A stretch of DNA of 64,000 nt from Photobacterium lutimaris (GTDB lineage: Bacteria; Pseudomonadota; Gammaproteobacteria; Enterobacterales; Vibrionaceae). Below are positions 1-7,672 of the stretch, piece by piece. The notes beneath the pieces were generated by a model. The model had not been told where the DNA came from. It saw only the letters and a program-made list of their open reading frames with translations, and did no database searches. Position 1 is the stretch's first letter, and every line of letters starts with the position of its first letter. The stretch covers positions 434,001 through 498,000 of the forward strand of contig NZ_PYMH01000002.1 of NCBI RefSeq assembly GCF_003025555.1. The letters are read 5' to 3'. Made by a program: the position numbers and the translations under genes.

Positions 1-173
1 AGGCTTTGTTTTTCTCTAAAGTGGTATAGGCAAGCATTGCATTTGAATATTGATCTTGCAGGTTGTGCTTGTAACTTATTTTTTACGTTGTATTTAGTTG
101 GGGCATATAAGAGAAGTACTACTAATAGCCTTTTGCTATTATTAACTTATCATCTCCAACTTACAGGGACAGT

Positions 174-1115
174 ATGGACGCAAAGTTAAAAGAGCTTGAT
201 CTCAATCTTTTAAAAATCCTGCAAGCGGTAGTTGAAACACAAAACTCACATGCAGCCGCAGAAAAACTCAAAATTTCACAGGCCAGTGTTAGTCGAGGAA
301 TGGCTCGGCTACGAGAAAGTTTTGGTGATCAACTGTTTATTCGAAAGGCTCATGGCGTTGAACCTTCGGAATTAGCTAAAAAAATGGCAGAAGCTACAAG
401 TGAGATGCTTAACCCATTATTAAAAGTGCTGGATACTTATCAAGATTTTAATCCTGAAGACTTTGATGGAAACATCACGATTTTAGTGAATACCTTTTTG
501 CTGGAATTTTTCGGGCCATCGCTGATCATGCAACTGAAGCGTTCTTTACCTCATGCTTCTTTTAACATAGCTCAATGGCAGAAAGACTCCCTGTACGAGG
601 TACTACAGGGCAATATTGACTATGTTCTCCAGTTTGCCTCTTACAGCATGCCCCAAGAAGTGTATTGCCGTAATCTGGCTCAAATTGAAAACGTTGTACT
701 TGCCCGAAAAGCACATCCGGTGTTAACGCTCAGTAGCGAGTGGGAGCGAATACACGGCTTGCCAATTGTGAGGCTATTTTTGGATGGCATTAACCCTAAG
801 CGGGGTATTCTGGATAAAATATATGAGCAGCAAGGCTATAAAGCGAATTTTGTGCTTACAACGCACAGTGTGCGAACTGCTGTTGAGCTTGTCAAAAATA
901 CAGATGCAATTATGTATTCCAGTGAGTACGTTAAGGATATAGCCCCGGAAATAGAAGCCTACTCGTTGCCACCTTTGACTAAACGTTATAATCAATTGGA
1001 TATTAATGGCGCGTATTTACAGACTCGCCGTGGTAATCCAGTTAATCAGTATCTTCATCAGGTGCTCCAATCGTTTTTTGATAAAGCTGTCTATCCGGTT
1101 ACAAAGGAGCAATGA
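174..1115 (+). CDS. LysR-family transcriptional regulator (first of a tandem pair)
   Basis: A 313-residue LysR-type regulator, expected to bind DNA as a multimer and respond to a small effector. The winged HTH occupies roughly residues 9-66 (LNLLKILQAVVETQNSHAAA followed by ISQASVSRG), and the rest is the periplasmic-binding-like effector domain. The ATG follows an AGGGA-type ribosome binding site. Its stop codon overlaps the start of the next gene in an ATGA arrangement, so the two are translationally coupled. The two proteins are clear paralogues: the segment FGDQLFIRKAHGVEPSELA is the same in both. The effector and target genes are not visible. The outer membrane protein gene downstream at 2261 is a possible target, but that is inference. 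Confidence 0.9.
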   Translation: MDAKLKELDLNLLKILQAVVETQNSHAAAEKLKISQASVSRGMARLRESFGDQLFIRKAHGVEPSELAKKMAEATSEMLNPLLKVLDTYQDFNPEDFDGNITILVNTFLLEFFGPSLIMQLKRSLPHASFNIAQWQKDSLYEVLQGNIDYVLQFASYSMPQEVYCRNLAQIENVVLARKAHPVLTLSSEWERIHGLPIVRLFLDGINPKRGILDKIYEQQGYKANFVLTTHSVRTAVELVKNTDAIMYSSEYVKDIAPEIEAYSLPPLTKRYNQLDINGAYLQTRRGNPVNQYLHQVLQSFFDKAVYPVTKEQ

Positions 1116-2044
1116 TGAAAAATAATCTAAAAGATTTAGACCTGAATTTACTCAAGCTCCTACAAGCCGTTGTTGAAACACGTAACACACATGCTGCTGC
1201 TAATAAATTAGGCATCTCACAAACCAGTGTCAGTCGCGGTTTGGCCAAGCTTCGCGAAACATTTGGCGATCAGCTATTTATTCGCAAAGCTCATGGTGTT
1301 GAACCCTCTGAATTAGCAGCAAAGCTTGCCGAAGCCACCGATGAAATGTTCACCCCTTTAATCAAGGTGGTAGAGTCCTACCAGAACTTCGAGCCCAATG
1401 AATTCCATGGCGAAATTACTATCGCCATGAATGTTTTTTTCTTAGAACTCTATGGAGATGGCATCTTTAACGCACTGAGAACTGTATTACCTAAAGCGAA
1501 CTTTAAGCTAATTTATTGGCAAGAAAACTCATTGGCTGAAATGTTAAGTGGCAATATTGATTATATGATCCACTTTGCAGCTTACCCGCTTCCTCAGGAG
1601 ATTTATCAGCACACACTACAAAGGATAAAGCTTTGTCTGGTTGCGAGAGAAAATCACCCGGTATTGAGTCAAACCAGTAACTGGGACGATATCCATCAAC
1701 TACCATTAGCTCGCGTTATTATTGATGGGATCAGCTCGAAACGTTCACCCCTTGAAGAACTCTATATATCAAGAGGCTATCACCCCACGCTATCGCTAAC
1801 TACTCACAGTATTCGATTACTGCTCAGTAAGTTAAGTAATTCTGATGCGATCTTATTTGGTAGTAGCTTTATGACACAATTGCATATGGGGCTTGGCACT
1901 TATCCGTTACCACCTATGCCAAAGGAATTAAGGCAAATTCATATTAATGGTGGTTATTTACAATCGAAACGGGGGTTTCCTCTTAACCAATTAATCCATC
2001 AAACGATGCAAAGTTTCTTTGATAGCGTTATCCAACCCGAGTAA
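1112..2044 (+). CDS. LysR-family transcriptional regulator (second of a tandem pair)
   Basis: A 310-residue LysR-type regulator that starts inside the stop codon of the preceding paralogue; a second ATG three bases later is an alternative start. The HTH is near residues 9-66 (ISQTSVSRGLAKLRE), followed by the effector-binding domain. Similarity to its partner runs along the whole length, including the C-terminal motif INGGYLQSKRG versus INGAYLQTRRG, so the pair arose by tandem duplication. Co-translation suggests they may work together, perhaps as a heteromer. About 215 bp without a gene separate it from the outer membrane protein gene that follows on the same strand. Confidence 0.9.
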   Translation: MMKNNLKDLDLNLLKLLQAVVETRNTHAAANKLGISQTSVSRGLAKLRETFGDQLFIRKAHGVEPSELAAKLAEATDEMFTPLIKVVESYQNFEPNEFHGEITIAMNVFFLELYGDGIFNALRTVLPKANFKLIYWQENSLAEMLSGNIDYMIHFAAYPLPQEIYQHTLQRIKLCLVARENHPVLSQTSNWDDIHQLPLARVIIDGISSKRSPLEELYISRGYHPTLSLTTHSIRLLLSKLSNSDAILFGSSFMTQLHMGLGTYPLPPMPKELRQIHINGGYLQSKRGFPLNQLIHQTMQSFFDSVIQPE

Positions 2045-2260
2045 AAAAGTGTATCTAGTGGGTGATAATTCAGCATTAAACCAGACACTCTACGCACTCC
2101 TCAGGGCAAGGCCGCCAAGTCTGCGTTCAATCGGATATGTCATAAATGAATTTCTCTAATCCATTGGTTAGATAAGAACATTAGCTTAATCTTCTCACCA
2201 ACGAAATGGAGTTGAGCCTAAGGAAAGATGCGCCACATTTTCTATTGATGAGTATTGATT

Positions 2261-3217
2261 ATGAAAAAAACGCAATTTTGTCTGGTTACACTTTTCTCTG
2301 GTATCGCTTTCATTGCTCAGGCCTCTGATACTTCACGTTTTAGTGGGGAGCTTTCTATTAATGCCGGTTTTGCAACATCTGACTCCAACCTTAATCCGAA
2401 TGGTGACAAGACACTGGCTAGCTTGAATGATCAGGTTTCTCACACCAACAATGCATTTGTAGCTCCACTTGGTAGCGTTAGCTATGCATTAGACAACCAA
2501 AACTCACATCGAATTTATATGGGGACATCCCGTGATGATTTGGCTGTGGGCACGCTCGCTTTTGAACTAGGTTACCAGTATGATTTTCTAGATGGTACTC
2601 GACTCGATATCGGTGTATTACCGACAGTGCTCTCCGGCGAAGTGTGGGCTGACCCTTACCTGGTTGGGGAAAGTAGAACGACAACGGATATAGATGGAAA
2701 TGCCTATCGCCTGAAGTTATCCAACATTTGGAATAGTGGTGTTTCCTTTGATATGGCTTACGCAACGTCTGAGATTGACAACGATCAGATAACCGAGCAG
2801 GCCTTGCTAAGGGATAGTTCAACCTATTACCTTAAAGGCCAGTATCGCTCAATGTTGGGGTCTAACTCCGGATTAATTTCGGCATTCAGCTATACAGGTC
2901 GTGATGCAGAGGGAAAAGCGGCTTCTTACAATAAGTACAAAGCAGAGCTGACTTATTTATATTTTTCATCCGGTCATTCGCTGGCGTTAACTGGCAGTTA
3001 TGCTTATCGCGATTTCAATGCTGTGAATCCCATTTTTGGCAAAGAGCGTTCAGATGATATTTATAGCCTATTCTTGGCCTATGAGTATGCCAATATTCCT
3101 GGTTGGGACAACTGGAGCGCAATATCGTTTGTTGGCAGCACATTTACAACATCGAATATCGACTTCTATGAAAGCAACGACTTACTTATGTCTGTAGGCT
3201 TGAACTATAAGTTTTAA
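2261..3217 (+). CDS. DUF2860-like outer membrane beta-barrel protein
   Basis: A 318-residue protein with an N-terminal signal peptide (MKKTQFCLVTLFSGIAFIAQ, cleavage near QAS-DTSRF). Alternating, aromatic-rich strands follow, and it ends in a terminal aromatic residue (LNYKF), the usual outer-membrane insertion signal. The overall pattern resembles the DUF2860 family common in Vibrionaceae; its function is unknown. The ATG at 2261 was chosen because it begins the signal peptide; an upstream TTG in frame would add only two residues. The gene is single, follows the LysR pair on the same strand and is followed by the accessory region. Confidence 0.78.
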   Translation: MKKTQFCLVTLFSGIAFIAQASDTSRFSGELSINAGFATSDSNLNPNGDKTLASLNDQVSHTNNAFVAPLGSVSYALDNQNSHRIYMGTSRDDLAVGTLAFELGYQYDFLDGTRLDIGVLPTVLSGEVWADPYLVGESRTTTDIDGNAYRLKLSNIWNSGVSFDMAYATSEIDNDQITEQALLRDSSTYYLKGQYRSMLGSNSGLISAFSYTGRDAEGKAASYNKYKAELTYLYFSSGHSLALTGSYAYRDFNAVNPIFGKERSDDIYSLFLAYEYANIPGWDNWSAISFVGSTFTTSNIDFYESNDLLMSVGLNYKF

Positions 3218-3292
3218 CCCCCGCATGGCAAGTTCAAAAGACTATTTTTCATGGCGTATTTTGTTCTTTGCCTACTCTATTTATTTACTTTA

Positions 3293-3529
3293 CTAAGCTA
3301 TTGCCCTTGATGATATTCTGTAAGCAATGATGTGGATACAGCTCACTCCAGTAACTTGTTGCTCAACTAATTTGTCGCGCTGTTTGTTGGTCAACAAGAA
3401 CAGCGCCCCTGAGTCTAAAGACAAATCAGTTTCAGATTCGACCAGCGCCGCCAGGCCGTTGATAGATTTGAGGAAGTCAAGGAACTCACGGTAGAAGTAA
3501 ATAGCAGGAGGATTGATTAACCCTTTCAT
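3293..3529 (-). pseudogene. IS66 TnpB (Orf2) fragment
   Basis: A 78-residue reading frame. Its first ~55 residues carry the IS66 TnpB pattern (IYFYREFLDFLKSINGLAAL, then SGALFLLTNKQRDKL). After RDKL the sequence departs from the family (VEQQVTGVSC), where intact TnpB would continue for about 60 more residues. The gene was therefore cut near position 3360 and the remaining codons read into unrelated DNA. Its start overlaps the tnpA stop codon (ATGA). Confidence 0.75.
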
Positions 3530-3849
3530 GACTGGAGAGCGCCAATAAGCTCTGCCAAATAAACCGCAGGTGTACCCTGCGGAATGCTCAGCTCAATATC
3601 GTTAAAACTGAGCGTCATATTCGCCGCTACAGGTTTAGCAATTTGGTAGTGGGTGCTTTGTTCAATAACTTCAGCTCGGATAAATCCGCTATGACGATTT
3701 TCAGTGGAGAGTTGCAGCAGACGTCGTTTAGCGAAAAAGGTGGAGGTGCTGATTTTATTCTGTCGGCAGAACTCTCTTTGAGTCAGGGAACTACTTTCAT
3801 ACTGCTGGAATATTGCCAGCCATTCCTGGTCACTACGTCGATTGGCCAT
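3526..3849 (-). CDS. IS66 TnpA (Orf1) accessory protein
   Basis: A 107-residue protein of the IS66 OrfA type. An N-terminal HTH-like segment (WLAIFQQYESSSLTQREFCR) is followed by KISTSTFFAKRR and a short C-terminal region ending in the usual position relative to tnpB. In intact IS66 elements TnpA, TnpB and the DDE transposase TnpC are all needed for transposition. TnpC is absent here, so the protein, if made, has no partner. The length is normal for this small protein, so the frame itself looks undamaged. Confidence 0.78.
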   Translation of the reverse strand: MANRRSDQEWLAIFQQYESSSLTQREFCRQNKISTSTFFAKRRLLQLSTENRHSGFIRAEVIEQSTHYQIAKPVAANMTLSFNDIELSIPQGTPAVYLAELIGALQS

Positions 3850-4044
3850 GATCTTGTCTTCTCATGTGTCGGAATTAAGATCATAAAAGGCTCATCATTC
3901 TATTTGAATGCGGGGTTTATGGGGTGCTTACAAAGGAATAAATAGCTTCACCGGGTCATGGCAACAAAGCCAGTAAACAGACCGAATGTAGAGCGGCAGT
4001 CCCAAACCTTATATTACCTGACGCTGTTGTTGGCAACCGGGGGA

Positions 4045-4170
4045 GCTATAGCCACATTAAAGTGTGAAGCACGCAATACCTATGCTTCCGCAGACACCTT
4101 AACCACAAAAACAATGCATAGTAAAAATGCTACGCGTGCCGAATCACTCTTGAACAATTTGTTGAACCGT
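4045..4170 (-). other. attC site, VPR/VCR-like, decayed
   Basis: On the minus strand, directly after the stop of the 4173-4634 gene, the sequence closely resembles long Vibrio attC repeats: TTCAAGAGTGATT, then CACGCGTAGC, then CTTTAATGTGGC. Total length is about 126 bp, as for VCR/VPR elements. The outer core site, normally GTTRRRY, reads CTATAGC here, and the inner core also lacks the usual TAAC, so the site is probably inactive. It is the last recognisable attC before the IS66 remnant. Confidence 0.75.
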
Positions 4171-4172
4171 GA

Positions 4173-4634
4173 CTAAAACCCGACCTCTAAGCCAGACAAC
4201 TTGTATCTTGCCCAAGCATCCATATAGTAGCCAGAGTTACTATCCCAGAACTCTGCTGGCATTTTTCTTTGGTATTTTACATTCAAAATACTATGTTCTT
4301 CCGGCGTTACAATACAGTAGACACAGTAGCTGTCGATAACATCATAAACATCTGAGATTTGAGGATTCGTTAACGAAAGTAAGATGCGCACAACCTCTGC
4401 CATTGGCACAACATGTTCTTTCTCAACCTTGTCAGTATTTCGAGCAGAGGCTGTCCATTGGCAATGCTCTTTTATCTTCTTTGTATCCCACTTGCCAGTC
4501 CCATTTACTGCACCGACACGGTACGCATACAAATTATCAACCAAATTACGATAACAGTACGAATCATCTACTCCACCATCAACAAGAGCTAGAATAGCGC
4601 TAGCAAGAGCCTCAGACTTAACTTCATACGACAT
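4173..4634 (-). CDS. Integron cassette protein with possible HNH-like motif
   Basis: A 153-residue protein encoded in a cassette. It has a KEHVVPM motif near residue 90, then a CVYC pair and a second histidine (TPEEHSILN). This His-rich and Cys-rich arrangement recalls HNH/zinc-finger nuclease folds but is not diagnostic. The C-terminal part (MPAEFWDS...DAWARYKLSG) is of the type often seen in Vibrio cassette proteins. The cassette begins at the GTTATACC core near 4705-4714 and ends in the decayed long attC at 4045-4170. The ribosome binding site is weak. Function is unknown; the nuclease suggestion is tentative. Confidence 0.7.
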   Translation of the reverse strand: MSYEVKSEALASAILALVDGGVDDSYCYRNLVDNLYAYRVGAVNGTGKWDTKKIKEHCQWTASARNTDKVEKEHVVPMAEVVRILLSLTNPQISDVYDVIDSYCVYCIVTPEEHSILNVKYQRKMPAEFWDSNSGYYMDAWARYKLSGLEVGF

Positions 4635-4714
4635 ATATAGAACCGATTTAAAAAGCCGAATCGTAAACTACTTTCTGGTATGCAGAAACTCAATTTCTCA
4701 CATAGTGGTATAAC

Positions 4715-5204
4715 GAAAGACATTGACTCCCCCTCATCAGGCTCTGCCACACTTGGTAAGTCTGACTACAATCCTTGGAGGCCACCATGTCACCATCAAT
4801 TTATGACATCGATTGAGCCAAACATTCGTTCAGTATCCACGGCGAAGATGAACAAGGCAAGGTGTTGATCCATAAAACAATAACTCGCCCAAAAGCCCTT
4901 GTTATGTTTGCCAACATTCCACCTGCCATTGTCGGGATTAATGTTCTTGATGATCATCTTACAGCGTGAGATGACGTGTGTCGGCTCCACCCGACCGAGA
5001 TAGCCGCAAGGCAGACTGAATAAGGATAATGGCACTCAACACCTACGAGGAGAACGCCAACGTAACACCGAACTCAGGCAGTAAGCTACTGAAGTGAATA
5101 GCATTGTTATCACTTCTAGGCTGCGCTCGTCTTGAGCAAAGTCACGGGCGCAACGCCCATCAAACTCCCTCCGAGCAATTTACTTAATAAGGTTATACGG
5201 GCTT
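4715..5204 (+). mobile_element. Deleted IS110/IS1111-type element, class A, copy 1
   Basis: A 490-bp element. Its left ~220 bp encode the start of a DEDD transposase (after GGAGGCCACC: MSPSIYDID, then a stop where the other copies read LAK). The sequence then jumps to a ~268-bp non-coding segment running to the attC core at 5205. Left boundary is ATAAC/GAAAGAC. The 3' segment holds several hairpins, for example GGGCG-CAA-CGCCC near 5147-5159. It has the same length and structure as the copy at 7673-8162 and lacks the catalytic C-terminus, so any movement would need a transposase supplied in trans. Confidence 0.72.
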
Positions 5205-5262
5205 GTCTAACAACCGGATAGAAGTGTCGGCTGCGCGACACGTATCCTTATTTGTTATATTG
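5205..5262 (-). other. attC site, short type A, copy 1
   Basis: Read on the minus strand, the inner core is ATATAAC. An imperfect stem follows (AAGGATACGTGTCG pairing with CGACACTTCTATCC around a short loop), then the outer core GTTAGAC, which fits GTTRRRY exactly. At about 58 bp it matches the compact '60-base element' class. The bases before the inner core (TGCCAATATAAC) are the exact complement of the cassette start GTTATATTGGCA near 5583-5594, as expected if the cassette once existed as a circle. Confidence 0.82.
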
Positions 5263-5269
5263 GCATTTT

Positions 5270-5560
5270 CTAAGACATTATCGCTTTACTTTTAAACAAG
5301 ATTTTTTTGCATGATAAACAAATATGCTTATATCTTGGGTCTTCATGACTGGTCAGTGGCTGGAAAATCACCTTGTCTGAGCCACAGCTATAGCACTTTG
5401 CACTTTCGGGATCTTCTGTTTTACACTCTGGATGCTTCGCTAGATACTCTGAAAGCGATGGTAGTTTGTGCCAATCATCATCTTGTGGCTTTGAATATAA
5501 AACGAAATAGTAAAATGCACCTGCTCCAATTAAAACTAACGTTGATAGTAGAAAATCCAT
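5270..5560 (-). CDS. Small membrane-anchored zinc-ribbon protein (cassette)
   Basis: A 96-residue cassette protein. Residues 4-22 form a single hydrophobic helix (LLSTLVLIGAGAFYYFVLY), followed by a soluble region with two cysteine pairs (CYSCGS and CLSCKK) that look like a zinc ribbon. The start is supported by GGGAG seven bases upstream. The cassette boundaries are clear: it starts at GTTATATTGGCA and ends in the short attC at 5205-5262. No family was recognised. The likely arrangement is an inner-membrane anchor with a small metal-binding domain, but its role is unknown. Confidence 0.75.
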   Translation of the reverse strand: MDFLLSTLVLIGAGAFYYFVLYSKPQDDDWHKLPSLSEYLAKHPECKTEDPESAKCYSCGSDKVIFQPLTSHEDPRYKHICLSCKKILFKSKAIMS

Positions 5561-5593
5561 TTCTTAACTCCCAATTTAATTTGCCAATATAAC

Positions 5594-6172
5594 GAATGAC
5601 ATGGACTCCCCCTCATCAGGCTCTGCCACACTTGGTAAGTCTGACTACAGTCCTTGGAGGCCACCATGTCACCATCAATTTATGGCATTAATTTAGCCAA
5701 ACATTCGTTCAGTATCCACGGCGAAGATGAACAAGGCAAGATACTGATCCATAAAACAATAACTCGCTCGAAAGTCCTTGTTATGTTTGCCAACATTCCA
5801 CCTGCCATTGTCAGGATGGAATCCTGCGGGGCTTCCCATTACTGGGCTTGAGAACTGGTAAAACTCAGTCATACGCCAAAGATCATGGCATCGAAATATG
5901 TGGCACCTTTCAGGACGGGAGCCAAGAACGATCTCAACGATGCGGTGGCTATTTGTGTGGCTGTCACCCGCCCTCCAGCGCGCTTCGTTAAGATCAAATC
6001 GCCAGAGCAACAAGCAATCAACGCTTAAAAAGGCCAAGCAGCGTGTAGATAACCATCTGATAAGATTAAACTCTTAGTCTTGTCATGACAGTGTTCGCCT
6101 TGTGAAAATCATCAATGCGATGCCACATCTAAACATGATCGCACAATTTACTTATATCGAGGCTTCGGGCTT
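5594..6172 (+). mobile_element. Deleted IS110/IS1111-type element, class B, copy 1
   Basis: A 579-bp element that starts at the same left end as the class A copies (GAATGACATGGACTCCCC). It keeps more of the transposase gene: the RuvC-like DEDD domain through the KSPEQQ region, here interrupted by a stop after HYWA. It then has a different 3' segment of about 145 bp, with a TGCGAT/ATCGCA inverted repeat near 6118-6143. The left flank is the cassette core ATAAC, and the right flank is the attC core at 6173. Its length equals the copy at 6692-7270. Confidence 0.72.
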
Positions 6173-6232
6173 GTTCAACAATCGGGATTTAGCGCTGGCT
6201 TCGCAGCGTTTAATCCTTATTTGTTATGCGCC
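6173..6232 (-). other. attC site, short type B, copy 1
   Basis: On the minus strand: inner core GCATAAC, whose TAA is the stop codon of the acetyltransferase gene. A stem follows (AAGGATTAAACGCTG with CAGCGCTAAATCCC, loop CGAAGC), then the outer core GTTGAAC, which fits GTTRRRY. A stop codon inside the attC core is a typical cassette arrangement. The cassette start, GTTATGAGCCC near 6681-6691, complements GGGCGCATAAC at this end with one mismatch. Confidence 0.82.
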
Positions 6233-6649
6233 CGAAATCATTATGTACTGTAAGTGGCCCGTTTTTTCACCGACTTCTTCATTAACCACCCGAAATCCTT
6301 GAGATAGATAAAAATCGTAACTAGCCTTATTTTCCTTGTATACCGTAAGTGTCAATTCCTCTCTTTGCTCTCTCGCATGACTCAGAAGTTGCTTGCCAAT
6401 ACCATGGCCTTGACATTCAGGTAAGAGAAATATTGCGGCTAGCTCATTATCCTTTAGCGCATAAAAGCCAACTACACTTGAGTCTAATTCGTAAACATAT
6501 AGCTCTGAAGCCGGAACATAGACATTTCTCATGCTTTCGAGTTCGGATTCCCAAAACTCCGCAGGAATGAAGTTGTGAGCTTTTATTGATGTTTTGAGCC
6601 AAACATGAAGAACAGACTCGATATCTTTTTCACGATATTTTCTAATCAT
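6224..6649 (-). CDS. GNAT-family N-acetyltransferase (cassette)
   Basis: A 141-residue GNAT acetyltransferase, transferring acetyl from acetyl-CoA to an unknown amine. The N-terminal MIRKYREKDIESVLHVWLKT is typical of the family. The acetyl-CoA loop is CQGHGIGKQLL (QxxGxG pattern), followed by VYKENKASYDFYLSQGFRVV, the usual C-terminal half. It resembles the YjaB-type subgroup. An upstream frame adds up to 26 residues that run back through the cassette start into IS sequence, so the ATG at 6649 with GAGA upstream is preferred. Its TAA stop lies within the attC core. Confidence 0.85.
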   Translation of the reverse strand: MIRKYREKDIESVLHVWLKTSIKAHNFIPAEFWESELESMRNVYVPASELYVYELDSSVVGFYALKDNELAAIFLLPECQGHGIGKQLLSHAREQREELTLTVYKENKASYDFYLSQGFRVVNEEVGEKTGHLQYIMISGA

Positions 6650-6691
6650 ATTTTCAATCTCTATAGATAGATTTATGCAAGGGCTCATAAC

Positions 6692-7270
6692 GAATGACAT
6701 GGACTCCCCCTCATCAGGCTCTGCCACACTTGGTAAGTCTAACTACAGTCCTTGGAGGCCACCATGTCGCCATCAATTTATGGCATTGATTTAGCCAAAC
6801 ATTCGTTCAGTATCCACGGCGAAGATGAACAAGGCAAGATACTGATCCATAAAACAATAACTCGCTCGAAAGTCCTTGTTATGTTTGCCAACATTCCACC
6901 TGCGATTGTCGATATGGAAGCCTGCGGGGCTTCCCATTACAGGGCTCGAGAACTGGCAAAACTCGGCCATACGCCAAAGATCATGGCATCGAAATATGTG
7001 GCACCTTTCAGGACGAGTGCCAAGAACGATCTCAACGATGCTGTGGCTATTTGTGTGGCTGTCACCCGCCCTTCAACGCGCTTCGTTAAGATCAAATCGC
7101 CAGAGCAACAAACAATCAACGCTTAAAAAGGCCAAGCAGTGTGTAGATAACCATCTGATAAGATAAAACTCTTAGTCTTGTCATGACAGCGTTCGCCTTG
7201 TGAAAATCATCAATGCGATGCCACATCTAAACATGATCGCACAATTTACTTATATAGAGGCATCGGGCTT
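6692..7270 (+). mobile_element. Deleted IS110/IS1111-type element, class B, copy 2
   Basis: A second 579-bp class B element, nearly identical to 5594-6172 and with the transposase 5' fragment still open. The left boundary is CATAAC/GAATGAC, at the start of the acetyltransferase cassette; the right boundary abuts the GTTCAAC attC core at 7271. The same internal deletion and 3' segment are present in both class B copies. The deletion therefore predates the duplication, and the shortened form was copied. Confidence 0.74.
6764..7126 (+). pseudogene. IS110/IS1111-type DEDD transposase, N-terminal fragment
   Basis: This is the best preserved transposase fragment, 120 residues from ATG 6764 after GGAGGCCACC. 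It keeps the RuvC-like catalytic domain: the first acidic residue in IYGIDLAKHSF, the second in MEACGASHY, and the DxxD pair in KNDLNDAVAI, ending at RFVKIKSPEQQ. Family members normally run to about 330-400 residues with a C-terminal Tnp20 domain containing an essential serine. All of that is deleted here. The motif order fits the IS1111 branch of the IS110 family. Confidence 0.8.
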
Positions 7271-7330
7271 GTTCAACAATCGGGATTTAGCGCTGGCTTC
7301 GCAGCGTTTAATCCTTATTTGCTATGTGAA
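7271..7330 (-). other. attC site, short type B, copy 2
   Basis: The stem and outer core (GTTGAAC on the minus strand) are the same as in the attC at 6173-6232. The inner core has decayed from GCATAAC to ACATAGC, so the site is probably weak or inactive. About 30 bp separate it from the stop of the upstream DUF2845-like gene. The preceding bases TTCACATAGC still roughly complement the cassette start GTTATGCGAA near 7664-7672. Confidence 0.72.
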
Positions 7331-7363
7331 TTTGACAAAATTGCAGACAAGTGTTGTAGAAAC

Positions 7364-7642
7364 CTAGTCGAAAACAATTACATTCAACAACCTATCGTTA
7401 ATGAAGACAAAGGCAGCCTTTGTACCATCCTTAAATTTCACTTTCATTGTGCGATATTTTAAATTTACTCCATCCAAGCTCTGAGTCCCTGAAGATAAAC
7501 CATAGAGTGAACCACACTTTGATTTAACAAATTCATAAGTATCACCAGACTTTACTCTTCCATTCGGGCACATAATCAATGGATCAGCTAGGACTCCGAA
7601 ACTCATAAGAAGACCCAATAGAAAAACAGCTAAACTTTTCAT
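7364..7642 (-). CDS. Small secreted DUF2845-like protein (cassette)
   Basis: A 92-residue protein with a clear signal peptide (MKSLAVFLLGLLMSFGVLAD, cut before DP). The mature part has two cysteines in the pattern MCPNGRVKSGDTYEFVKSKC, then a beta-rich segment with KVKFKDGTKAAFVFINDRL. This resembles the small periplasmic DUF2845 family. The ATG at 7642 was chosen because it begins the signal peptide; the longer frame runs back through the cassette start into IS DNA. It lies in a cassette between a class A element and a type B attC. Function is unknown. Confidence 0.72.
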   Translation of the reverse strand: MKSLAVFLLGLLMSFGVLADPLIMCPNGRVKSGDTYEFVKSKCGSLYGLSSGTQSLDGVNLKYRTMKVKFKDGTKAAFVFINDRLLNVIVFD

Positions 7643-7672
7643 CCTACCAGTAAATCCTCCGTTTCGCATAAC

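Larger units (their letters stand above)
3293..3931 (-). mobile_element. IS66-family remnant (left end, tnpA, truncated tnpB)
   Basis: The remains of an IS66-family insertion sequence, reading on the minus strand. The outer end at 3931 reads GTAAGCACCCC on the minus strand, like known IS66 terminal repeats. It is followed by tnpA and the beginning of tnpB, overlapping by ATGA as in intact elements. The large tnpC transposase gene and the other end are missing, so the element is dead. It marks the left border of the integron cassette region and may have truncated that array. Confidence 0.75.

Noticed and set aside
3958..4176. 72-codon plus-strand reading frame
   Set aside because: It overlaps the decayed VPR-like attC, has no ribosome binding site and no recognisable protein pattern.
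4796..5035. Minus-strand frames in class A elements (also at 7772-7993)
   Set aside because: They read antisense through the transposase 5' end and the non-coding segment. Identity between copies comes from the IS duplication, not from coding constraint.
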